A stretch of DNA of 6,855 nt from an uncultured Actinomycetes bacterium. Its GTDB lineage: Bacteria; Actinomycetota; Actinomycetes; S36-B12. This document shows, in pieces, positions 1-5,255 of this stretch. The notes below the pieces were generated by a model. It made no database searches. It was not told where the DNA came from and saw only the letters and a list, made by a program, of their open reading frames with translations. The DNA lies in contig CAINGG010000185.1 in the NCBI GenBank assembly GCA_903848435.1, forward strand, positions 1-6,855, given 5' to 3'. Position 1 is the stretch's first letter; the number at the start of each line of letters is the position of its first letter. The translations under genes and the position numbers were made by a program.

Positions 1-278
1 ACGCGCTGACCGAAGACCCCGGGCACCTGATGGCAGCGACGGAAGACCGGCTCCATCAGGATGCACGCGCGCAGGCCTACCCGACATCGCATGCGCTCGT
101 GGTGGCCTTGCGCTCGGCCGGCATCCCGGCCGTGATCTCAGGTGCGGGCCCCACCGTCCTCGCGCTCGCCGATGCGAGCACTGTCGCGGTCGTGACCGAG
201 CACGCCCCGCAGGGGTGGGATGCGCTGGTCGTGGATCCTGACCCGGTCGGTGCGCGAGTGCACGTCAGGGGCGCCTGA
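1..278 (+). CDS. thrB: Homoserine kinase, C-terminal fragment (5' end outside window)
   Basis: Homoserine kinase phosphorylates L-homoserine with ATP to O-phosphohomoserine, the substrate of threonine synthase, in the cytoplasm. Only the last 91 complete codons are present (first complete codon at 3, TGA at 276-278); the upstream part lies outside the window. The visible part has a TEDRLHQ segment, then a stretch predicted to be helix and strand, then the glycine-rich SGAGPT motif (bases 138-155), which matches the conserved C-terminal motif of GHMP kinases. TEDRLHQ followed by SGAGPTVLAL is typical of ThrB rather than of other GHMP kinases, and thrB directly before rho is the standard actinobacterial order. 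No intrinsic terminator is obvious after the stop. Identification is strong despite the truncation; whether the missing N-terminal part is intact cannot be judged. Confidence 0.9.
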   Translation, partial: ALTEDPGHLMAATEDRLHQDARAQAYPTSHALVVALRSAGIPAVISGAGPTVLALADASTVAVVTEHAPQGWDALVVDPDPVGARVHVRGA

Positions 279-287
279 CAGGGCGAT

Positions 288-317
288 CGGCCTTCCCTCG
301 GGCCCGGGTGCTAGGCT
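288..317 (+). promoter_or_regulatory. Weak candidate rho promoter
   Basis: TAGGCT at 312-317 fits the actinobacterial -10 pattern TANNNT. About 18 bases upstream, the region around 288-293 (CGGCCT) is a poor match to TTGAC, so the -35 is weak or absent. If it is used, transcription would start near 323-325 and the rho mRNA would carry a leader of about 150 bases. This is pattern matching only; chance matches to TANNNT are common. Confidence 0.3.
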
Positions 318-320
318 CAT

Positions 321-475
321 GCCTGTCCTTCTCGGACACGTATTCCCCGCTCCCCGGAAATCCCACTGAGGTCCGGCGGCCGCGGGCGGCGCAGGCCCCG
401 TTTCCCTTCACAGGTTCTGGCCGCGCCAGACGACCCGGTCCACCGTGGACCGGGCAGGCAACTAAGGATCACCAG
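321..475 (+). promoter_or_regulatory. rho 5' leader: C-rich stretch plus two hairpins
   Basis: Non-coding region between thrB and rho. Bases 321-366 have 21 C against 8 G in 46 bases, an unstructured C-over-G imbalance of the kind Rho uses as a loading (rut) site. Two hairpins follow. The first has stem TCTGG (416-420) and CCAGA (426-430). The second, stronger one has stem CCCGGTCC (434-441), loop ACCGT and stem GGACCGGG (447-454); it lies within a 21-base perfect odd palindrome. The Shine-Dalgarno AAGGA (464-468) begins 10 bases after that stem. No T tract follows either hairpin, so neither is an intrinsic terminator. In Escherichia coli, rho controls itself by attenuation in its leader; a similar role here is inferred from layout only. 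Confidence 0.45.
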
Positions 476-2065
476 GTGACTGACACCACCACCGCCGCGA
501 AGAGCGGCAATGGCCTGTCCAGCATGCTTCTTCCCGAGCTCAAGCAGCTCGCCTCGTCCCTCGGTATCTCCGGGGCGAGCGCGATGCGCAAGAGCGATCT
601 CGTGGCGGCCATCTCCGCCAAGCAGTCCGGGGGAGCGGGTTCGGCAGGCCGCAACGGCTCGTCCGGCGACCGCGAGCAGCGCGAGGACCGCGGCGATCGC
701 CAGCCCCGTGAGCAGCGCGGCGACCGCGAGGACCGCGGCGACCGCCAGCCGCGCAATGAGCGCAACGACAACGACGGGGGCGACCGCTCCTTCGACGACG
801 ATGCCGACGGCGGCTCACGCCGCCGGCGCCGGCGCGGACGCGACCGATTCCGCGACCGCCGTGAGCGCCGCCCCGGCGGATTCGGCGGCGAGCAGGACAT
901 CGAGCTCGCCGAGGACGACGTCGTCGTCCCCGTAGCCGGCATCCTCGACGTCCTCGACAACTACGCCTTCGTCCGCACGGCGGGCTACCTGCCCAGCCCC
1001 AACGACGTCTACGTCTCCCTCTCCATGGTCAAGAAGCACGGACTGCGCAAGGGCGATGCCGTCACCGGAGCCGTCCGCCAGCCTCGCGACGGCGAGCGTC
1101 GCGAGAAGTTCAACCCGCTCGTACGCATCGACACGGTCAACGGCACCGACCCCGAGACGGCTCGTCAGCGTCCGGACTTCTCCAAGCTGACGCCGCTGTA
1201 CCCGCAGGAGCGCCTGCGCCTGGAGACAGAGCCGACCAACCTCACGACGCGCGTCATCGACCTGGTGGCGCCGATCGGCAAGGGCCAGCGAGGCCTCATC
1301 GTCAGCCCGCCGAAGGCCGGCAAGACGATGGTGCTGCAGTCGATCGCCAACGCGATCACGGCCAATAACCCCGAGTGCCATCTCATGGTCGTCCTCGTCG
1401 ACGAGCGACCCGAAGAGGTCACCGACATGCAGCGCTCTGTCAAGGGCGAGGTGATTGCCTCGACCTTCGACCGGCCTGCCGAGGACCACACCATCGTCGC
1501 GGAGCTCGCCATCGAGCGAGCGAAGCGCCTCGTCGAGCTCGGGCATGACGTCGTCGTGCTGCTCGACTCGATGACACGTCTTGGCCGCGCGTACAACCTG
1601 GCGGCGCCCGCGTCGGGCCGCATCCTGTCCGGTGGCGTCGACTCGACAGCGCTCTACCCGCCCAAGAAGTTCTTCGGTGCCGCTCGCAACATCGAAAACG
1701 GCGGCTCGCTCACGATCTTGGCCACGGCGCTCGTCGAGACCGGCTCGCGCATGGACGAGGTGATCTTCGAGGAGTTCAAGGGCACCGGCAATATGGAGCT
1801 CAAGCTCGATCGCAAGCTTGCCGACAAGCGCATCTTCCCCAGCGTCGATGTCGATGCCTCGGGCACTCGCAAGGAAGAGCTGCTCATGGCGCCCGACGAG
1901 CTCAAGATCGTCTGGAAGCTTCGTCGCGTGCTGCATGCGCTCGACCAGCAGCAGGCCATCGAGCTGCTCTTGACCAAGCTCCGCGACACCAAGAGCAACC
2001 TCGAGTTCCTGCTCCAGGTGCAAAAGACCACGCCCTCGGTCACCGCATCGGTCAGCGAGGACTGA
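476..2065 (+). CDS. rho: Transcription termination factor Rho
   Basis: Hexameric RNA-dependent ATPase that loads on C-rich nascent RNA, translocates 5' to 3' and releases RNA polymerase. The GTG at 476 is preferred because AAGGA (464-468) lies 7 bases before it and the Rho N-terminal fold begins soon after, giving 529 residues. In order: a Rho N-terminal helical domain (about 15-50); a low-complexity Arg/Asp/Gly insertion (about 52-138), ending in a run of six arginines; the cold-shock-like RNA-binding domain (about 150-205, with GYLPSPNDVYVS); then the ATPase domain. The ATPase has Walker A SPPKAGKT (277-284), the catalytic-glutamate segment VDERPEE (308-314, Glu310), Walker B VVVLLD (359-364) and a C-terminal SGTRKEELL containing the arginine that matches the E. 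coli arginine finger. It is longer than E. coli Rho (about 419 residues) because of the N-terminal insertion, as is usual in actinobacteria. Confidence 0.97.
   Translation: MTDTTTAAKSGNGLSSMLLPELKQLASSLGISGASAMRKSDLVAAISAKQSGGAGSAGRNGSSGDREQREDRGDRQPREQRGDREDRGDRQPRNERNDNDGGDRSFDDDADGGSRRRRRRGRDRFRDRRERRPGGFGGEQDIELAEDDVVVPVAGILDVLDNYAFVRTAGYLPSPNDVYVSLSMVKKHGLRKGDAVTGAVRQPRDGERREKFNPLVRIDTVNGTDPETARQRPDFSKLTPLYPQERLRLETEPTNLTTRVIDLVAPIGKGQRGLIVSPPKAGKTMVLQSIANAITANNPECHLMVVLVDERPEEVTDMQRSVKGEVIASTFDRPAEDHTIVAELAIERAKRLVELGHDVVVLLDSMTRLGRAYNLAAPASGRILSGGVDSTALYPPKKFFGAARNIENGGSLTILATALVETGSRMDEVIFEEFKGTGNMELKLDRKLADKRIFPSVDVDASGTRKEELLMAPDELKIVWKLRRVLHALDQQQAIELLLTKLRDTKSNLEFLLQVQKTTPSVTASVSED
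681..750 (+). repeat. 45-base in-frame direct repeat in the Rho insertion
   Basis: Bases 681-705 recur at 726-750 with a single T/C difference, a period of 45 bases (15 codons). The protein repeat is EDRGDRQPR followed by EQRGDR in the first copy and NERNDN in the second. The repeat lies in the Arg/Asp-rich insertion of Rho and keeps the reading frame, so copy-number change would lengthen or shorten the RNA-binding insertion without disrupting the protein. The surrounding Arg/Asp/Glu-rich sequence is similar in character, which suggests growth by slippage or unequal exchange. Confidence 0.8.
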
Positions 2066-2096
2066 TTGGGGGATTCGTCCCCCGATGCCGTACCCT
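2066..2096 (+). promoter_or_regulatory. Weak candidate rpmE promoter
   Basis: TACCCT at 2091-2096 fits the TANNNT -10 pattern. TTGGGG at 2066-2071 is a partial -35 match with a 19-base spacer, slightly long. Use of this promoter would start transcription around 2102-2105, exactly where the folded rpmE leader begins; that is the main reason for listing it. Unverified. Confidence 0.35.
2068..2083 (+). terminator. Short TTCG-capped hairpin just after rho (possible terminator remnant)
   Basis: GGGGGA (2068-2073) and TCCCCC (2078-2083) form a perfect 6-base-pair stem around a TTCG tetraloop, starting 2 bases after the rho stop codon. UUCG loops are unusually stable. No T tract follows (GATGCCG), so it is not a classic intrinsic terminator. 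It could instead protect the 3' end of the mRNA, pause polymerase, or act as a U-tract-free terminator of the type proposed for actinobacteria. The hairpin is certain as a sequence pattern; its role is not. Confidence 0.4.
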
Positions 2097-2103
2097 TCCC
2101 AGG

Positions 2104-2187
2104 TCCGGTTCACCGCTTCGGCGGACCCGGACGCGCCCGCCAAGGGCGGCGGCTTCGCCGTCGCCACGGCGGGCCAGAGAGGAGAAG
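2104..2187 (+). promoter_or_regulatory. Structured rpmE leader, candidate ribosomal-protein L31 leader
   Basis: Two hairpin units lie between rho and the rpmE start. Unit 1 has outer stem TCCGG (2104-2108) with CCGGA (2127-2131) and inner stem CCGC (2113-2116) with GCGG (2121-2124), capped by TTCG. Unit 2 has outer stem GCCCGCC (2135-2141) with GGCGGGC (2168-2174), all seven pairs Watson-Crick, and inner stem GGCGGCGGC (2145-2153) with GCCGTCGCC (2157-2165), nine pairs including one G-U, with a TTC loop. A small AAG/AC internal loop separates the two stems of unit 2. The purine-rich Shine-Dalgarno region (2176-2187) starts directly after the last stem. Ribosomal-protein leaders for L31, including actinobacterial ones, have been described from comparative genomics, as I recall. 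Membership in such a family and feedback control by L31 are inference. Confidence 0.5.
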
Positions 2188-2189
2188 CC

Positions 2190-2429
2190 ATGAAGTCGGG
2201 TATCCACCCCGAGTACGTCGAGACCCAGGTCACCTGCAGCTGCGGATCGACGTTCGTCACTCGCAGCACCGCCAAGAACGGCGTCATTCACGCCGACGTG
2301 TGCTCGCAGTGCCACCCGTTCTACACCGGCCGCCAGAAGATCCTCGATGCTGGCGGGCGCGTCGCGAAGTTCGAGAAGCGCTTCGGCGGCAAGGGTGCCA
2401 AGGACTCGGCCGCGACCGCGGCCGAGTAA
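2190..2429 (+). CDS. rpmE: 50S ribosomal protein L31 (zinc-binding form)
   Basis: L31 (bL31) sits on the large subunit and helps bridge the 50S and 30S subunits. The 79-residue protein opens with MKSGIHPEY, the usual L31 start. It carries a C-x-C pair (Cys16, Cys18) and a C-x-x-C pair (Cys38, Cys41), the four ligands of the zinc-containing C+ form; zinc-independent paralogues lack these. HADVCSQCHPFYTG and the KRFG segment at 63-66 are also typical. The last residues (KDSAATAAE) form a variable tail. ATG 2190 is preferred over the in-frame ATG at 2085 because AGAGAGGAG (2176-2184) lies just ahead and family homology begins there; the extra 35 residues would cover the folded leader. The stop codon lies inside a 31-base inverted repeat running towards prfA. 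A zinc-free paralogue elsewhere in the genome is possible but not visible here. Confidence 0.97.
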   Translation: MKSGIHPEYVETQVTCSCGSTFVTRSTAKNGVIHADVCSQCHPFYTGRQKILDAGGRVAKFEKRFGGKGAKDSAATAAE

Positions 2430-2449
2430 TCAGCACCGCCACTCGGTCG
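2419..2449 (+). promoter_or_regulatory. Hairpin over the rpmE stop codon, ahead of prfA
   Basis: CGGCCGAGT (2419-2427) pairs with ACTCGGTCG (2441-2449) over nine base pairs with one G-U, around a 13-base loop. The left arm contains the end of rpmE, and the right arm ends 9 bases before the prfA ATG. There is no T tract, so it is not a standard terminator. It could pause polymerase, stabilise the rpmE message or limit ribosome access to prfA, which lacks a clear Shine-Dalgarno sequence. All of these roles are inference. Confidence 0.4.
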
Positions 2450-2458
2450 GCCGCCTCG

Positions 2459-3535
2459 ATGTTCGACGCATGCGTCGACCTGTCGACGGAGTACGCATCC
2501 ATCGAGCAGCGGCTAGCCGATCCGGCCGTGCATGCCGATCCGAACGAGGCCCGGCGCCTCGCTCGGCGGCACGCCGAGTTGAGACCCATCATCGAGGCCT
2601 ATCGACTCTGGCTGGGCCTTGGCGACGACATGTCTGCCGCGCGCGAACTCGCGACCACGGATGCCTCCTTCGCCACCGAGGCGGATTCGCTCGAGGTGCA
2701 GCGCGATGAGGTCGCCGAGCGCCTGCGATCTCTGCTGGTGCCGCGCGACCCACTCGATGGCAAGGACGTGATCCTCGAGATCAAGGCGGGGGAGGGCGGC
2801 GAGGAGTCAGCCCTCTTCGCTGGCGACCTGCTGCGGATGTACCTGCGCTACGCCGACCAGCGCGGCTGGAGCACGGAGGTCATCGAGGCCGAGGAGTCCG
2901 ACCTCGGCGGCTATCGCGATGTGGCCGTCGCCGTCAAGGCTCGCGGGATTCCCGAGCCCGGCGATGCGCCCTACGCGCGCTTGAAGTTCGAGGGGGGCGT
3001 CCACCGCGTGCAGCGCGTTCCGGTCACCGAGTCGCAGGGGCGCATTCACACGTCCGCGGCCGGAGTGCTGGTGCTTCCCGAGGCGGAGGAGGTCGACGTG
3101 ACGATCGACCCCAATGACCTGCGCATCGACGTCTACCGCTCCTCGGGCCCCGGGGGCCAGAGCGTCAACACCACCGACTCCGCCGTACGCATCACCCACA
3201 TTCCGACCGGCACCGTCGTCTCATGCCAGAACGAGAAGAGCCAGCTGCAAAATCGCGAGCAGGCCATGCGCATTCTCCGTGCGCGGCTCCTGGCCTTGGC
3301 GGAGGAGCAGGCGGCGCAGGAGGCATCCGACAGCCGGCGCGCCCAGGTGCGCACCGTTGACCGAAGCGAGCGGATCCGCACCTACAACTTCCCCGAAAAC
3401 CGCATCAGCGACCACCGCGTCGGCTTCAAGGCCTACAACCTCGACCAGGTGCTCGAGGGCAATCTCGATGACGTCATCCAGGCCTGCCTCACCGCCAGTG
3501 CCGACGCCGCACTGAGCGCGGGGGAGGACGCGTGA
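2459..3535 (+). CDS. prfA: Peptide chain release factor 1 (RF1)
   Basis: RF1 recognises UAA and UAG in the ribosomal A site and triggers release of the finished peptide. The 358-residue length is normal for RF1. Residues 1-100 form the helical N-terminal domain. The codon-recognition tripeptide is P-V-T at 188-190 (within HRVQRVPVTESQGRIHTSA), fitting the P-x-T of RF1 rather than the S-P-F of RF2. The catalytic GGQ is at 232-234 within SSGPGGQSVNTTDSAVR. The C-terminal region has RIRTYNFPENRISDHR, a strong RF1 signature. The ATG at 2459 fits the family N-terminus (MFD..., then EYA.IEQRLADP); no usable in-frame start lies close upstream, and there is no clear Shine-Dalgarno, so coupling to rpmE translation 29 bases upstream is possible. 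The stop overlaps the prmC start by 4 bases. Confidence 0.97.
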   Translation: MFDACVDLSTEYASIEQRLADPAVHADPNEARRLARRHAELRPIIEAYRLWLGLGDDMSAARELATTDASFATEADSLEVQRDEVAERLRSLLVPRDPLDGKDVILEIKAGEGGEESALFAGDLLRMYLRYADQRGWSTEVIEAEESDLGGYRDVAVAVKARGIPEPGDAPYARLKFEGGVHRVQRVPVTESQGRIHTSAAGVLVLPEAEEVDVTIDPNDLRIDVYRSSGPGGQSVNTTDSAVRITHIPTGTVVSCQNEKSQLQNREQAMRILRARLLALAEEQAAQEASDSRRAQVRTVDRSERIRTYNFPENRISDHRVGFKAYNLDQVLEGNLDDVIQACLTASADAALSAGEDA

Positions 3536-4488
3536 CGTCATCCACCTCGGCAGGCGGGCCGCCCGATCGGGTGGTCGAGGGATGGCAGTCGCTGCGTGAC
3601 GTGCTCGCCGACGCCCAGCGGCGCCTGACGGCAGCTGGTGTGCCGTCGCCGGAGGCGGATGCGTCGCTCCTCGCTGCCCATGTGCTCGGGGTGCCGCGCG
3701 GTCGCCTCTACTTGCAGGACCCGATGCCCAACGATCAGCGCATGGCCTTCGAGCGCCTGCTCAGCCGCCGCGTCGCGCGCGTGCCGCTGCAGCACCTGCT
3801 CGGCAGCGCCCCCTTCCGCACCATCGAGCTGTCGGTGGGACCCGGCGTCTTCGTGCCGAGACCCGAGACCGAGCTCGTGGCCGGCGCCGCGATCGATGCC
3901 CTGCGCGCGCTGCCGGCAGCCGATCGCATCGCGGTCGACCTGTGCACGGGCTCGGGCGCGATCGCTATCGCGCTGGCCGTCGAACTCGATGGCGTCAGTG
4001 TCACGGCGGTGGAGATCGATCCCGCGGCGGCCCGGTGGGCTCGCACCAACGCCGAGCGATATGCCGAGGCTGCAGCTGCGCGCGGGGGGTCTGTGCGCAT
4101 CATCGACGCGGACGCCACCCGGTGTGCCGCTCCGGGCGGATCGCTCGCCGACCTTTCGGGCACGGCTGCGGTCGTCGTCATGAATCCGCCCTACGTGCCC
4201 GACGGTGCTGTCGTCCGCGATCCGGAGGTGCGCGAGCACGATCCGGCTCGTGCTCTCTATGGCGGCCCCGACGGCCTTCGTGTCATCAGGGGTGCCATCG
4301 ACACGGCTGCTGTCCTCCTGCGTCCCGGCGGCCAGGTGGTCGTCGAGCACTCCGATGAGCAGGGCGACAATGCGGGCGACGACGGGGTGCCCGGCCTTCT
4401 GCGCACCGATTCACGGTGGCGCGACGTGACCGATCATCTCGACCTTGCGCGTCGGCCCCGATTCACGACAGCGACGCGGAGCGCCTGA
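3532..4488 (+). CDS. prmC: Release factor glutamine N5-methyltransferase PrmC (HemK)
   Basis: S-adenosylmethionine-dependent enzyme that methylates the glutamine of the GGQ motif in RF1 and RF2, raising their release activity. The 318-residue protein has a helical N-terminal domain (about 18-95) that binds the release factor, then the VPRPETE motif (108-114), the SAM-binding loop around DLCTGSGAIAIAL (136-148), an acidic ribose-binding residue in EID (161-163), and the catalytic NPPY (218-221) followed by the DPARALYGGPDGL segment (237-249). These are diagnostic for PrmC/HemK. The GTG start at 3532 overlaps the prfA stop (GTGA), and GGGGGAGG (3520-3527) lies just before it, so translation is probably coupled to that of its own substrate. 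The C-terminal tail from about 276 (acidic, then Arg-rich) is poorly conserved, as is common in actinobacterial members. Confidence 0.95.
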   Translation: MTSSTSAGGPPDRVVEGWQSLRDVLADAQRRLTAAGVPSPEADASLLAAHVLGVPRGRLYLQDPMPNDQRMAFERLLSRRVARVPLQHLLGSAPFRTIELSVGPGVFVPRPETELVAGAAIDALRALPAADRIAVDLCTGSGAIAIALAVELDGVSVTAVEIDPAAARWARTNAERYAEAAAARGGSVRIIDADATRCAAPGGSLADLSGTAAVVVMNPPYVPDGAVVRDPEVREHDPARALYGGPDGLRVIRGAIDTAAVLLRPGGQVVVEHSDEQGDNAGDDGVPGLLRTDSRWRDVTDHLDLARRPRFTTATRSA

Positions 4489-4489
4489 G

Positions 4490-5140
4490 ATGACGCTGCG
4501 CATCGACGTCGGTACACGCCCTTCGTCGGCGCGCACCCGTGGCATCACGGCCGCCAGCGCGGCAATCCGGCGCGGGGAACTCGTCGTCGTGCCTACCGAG
4601 TCGATGTACGGGCTTGCCGCCGATCCCTTCTCGGCGCGCGGCATGACGGCGCTGTACGACGCCAAGGGGCGTGGCACGGCCCTGCCGGTCGGCGTGCTCG
4701 TCGGCTCGGTGCGTGCCGTGGAAGGCCTGGCTCGCGGGATCACCCAGGAGGGCCGCGACCTCATCTCGGCCTTCTGGCCCGGGCCGCTCACGCTCATCGT
4801 GCGCGAGCAGCCAACGCTCGCCTGGGATCTCGGCGGTGACAGCGGCACCATCTCCGTGCGCATGCCTCTGCATCCGGTGCTCCTCGATCTCCTTGCCTCC
4901 ACCGGACCGCTCGCCGTCACGGGCGCGCAACGCGCGGGGGAGGCGCCCGTGCGTACCTGCGACGAGGCTGAGGCCCAGCTCGGCGATGCCGTGGCCTTGT
5001 ACGTCGATGCCGGCCCCTGCGCCGCGGAGCAGCCCAGCGCGATCGTCGACCTCACGAGCGACCCGCCCGTGCTGCTGCGCGAGGGTGGCTACGGCGCTGC
5101 TGCGCTGCGAGAGGTCTGCCCGGATCTCGTCGAGCCCTAG
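4490..5140 (+). CDS. tsaC: L-threonylcarbamoyladenylate synthase (TsaC/Sua5-YrdC family), with altered ATP-site residues
   Basis: Family role: makes threonylcarbamoyl-AMP from threonine, bicarbonate and ATP for the t6A modification at position 37 of ANN-decoding tRNAs. The 216-residue protein matches the YrdC fold, without the extra C-terminal Sua5 domain. Visible are PTESMYGLAADPF (35-47), the K-x-R of KGR (59-61), the FWPGPLTL core (95-102), SVRMPLHP (122-129) and SAIVDLT (183-189). Two active-site motifs differ from what I know of the family: PT[DE]T reads PTES (35-38), and the S-x-N of the usual SSAN/TSAN reads G-A-Q (145-147). Substrate binding may therefore be changed, or compensated elsewhere. 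The ATG at 4490 lies one base after the prmC stop with GGAG at 4478-4481; a TTG at 4445 would add 15 poorly conserved residues. Position after prmC is the usual actinobacterial one. Confidence 0.9.
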   Translation: MTLRIDVGTRPSSARTRGITAASAAIRRGELVVVPTESMYGLAADPFSARGMTALYDAKGRGTALPVGVLVGSVRAVEGLARGITQEGRDLISAFWPGPLTLIVREQPTLAWDLGGDSGTISVRMPLHPVLLDLLASTGPLAVTGAQRAGEAPVRTCDEAEAQLGDAVALYVDAGPCAAEQPSAIVDLTSDPPVLLREGGYGAAALREVCPDLVEP

Positions 5141-5255
5141 GCGGAGGTAGGGGATCCTGCAGCCGAATGGCTCTGCGAGGGCCTCAAGCACCAGAATGGG
5201 GGGCCAGCGCGCGCCGATGCGTCGGGCCGAGCACCTCATGAGCCAGGGGAGAATT
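5141..5255 (+). other. Gap between tsaC and the secreted-protein gene
   Basis: This 115-base gap holds only a weak interrupted hairpin near 5159-5175 (AGCC, GAAT loop, GGCT) with no T tract, and no convincing promoter. CAGAAT near 5192 is at best a poor -10 match. The end of the gap contains the ribosome-binding site AGGGGA (5245-5250) for the next gene. The gap is longer than the others after prfA, so the next gene may be transcribed separately, but the sequence does not decide this. Confidence 0.5.
5245..5250 (+). promoter_or_regulatory. Shine-Dalgarno site that fixes the start of the secreted-protein gene
   Basis: AGGGGA lies 5 bases before the GTG at 5256. The alternative in-frame ATG at 5238 has no purine-rich sequence ahead of it and lies upstream of this site. 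The GTG also places basic residues (NRRRVR) directly at the N-terminus, as expected for a signal peptide. Confidence 0.65.

Noticed and set aside
319..369. Possible 16-codon leader peptide (ATG 319 to TGA 367-369) upstream of rho
   Set aside because: No Shine-Dalgarno, and the ATG lies only 2 bases after the candidate -10, so it would precede the expected transcription start. No regulatory codon run is visible.
376..383. GCGGCCGC palindrome in the rho leader
   Set aside because: An eight-base GC palindrome is expected by chance in DNA of this composition and has no paired copy or context nearby.
308..475. In-frame 56-residue N-terminal extension of rho from GTG 308
   Set aside because: The extension is Pro/Arg-rich with no family match, lacks a Shine-Dalgarno and covers the hairpin-bearing leader; the GTG at 476 has a good ribosome-binding site.
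2085..2189. Extension of rpmE to the ATG at 2085
   Set aside because: The added residues do not resemble L31, and the strong Shine-Dalgarno plus MKSGIHPEY mark ATG 2190 as the start.
815..2287. 490-codon open frame on the minus strand opposite rho
   Set aside because: It lies antisense to a clear Rho coding sequence; long antisense frames are expected in GC-rich DNA. No family motif is recognisable.
2066..2458. Extension of prfA upstream to 2066
   Set aside because: It would overlap the whole of rpmE and its leader in another frame; RF1 homology begins at the ATG at 2459.
4445..4489. TTG 4445 as the tsaC start
   Set aside because: It would overlap prmC by 44 bases, lacks a clear Shine-Dalgarno and adds residues outside the family fold.
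5238..5255. ATG 5238 as the start of the secreted protein
   Set aside because: It is in frame but has no ribosome-binding site, and would put six extra residues before the basic signal-peptide start; GTG 5256 has AGGGGA ahead of it.
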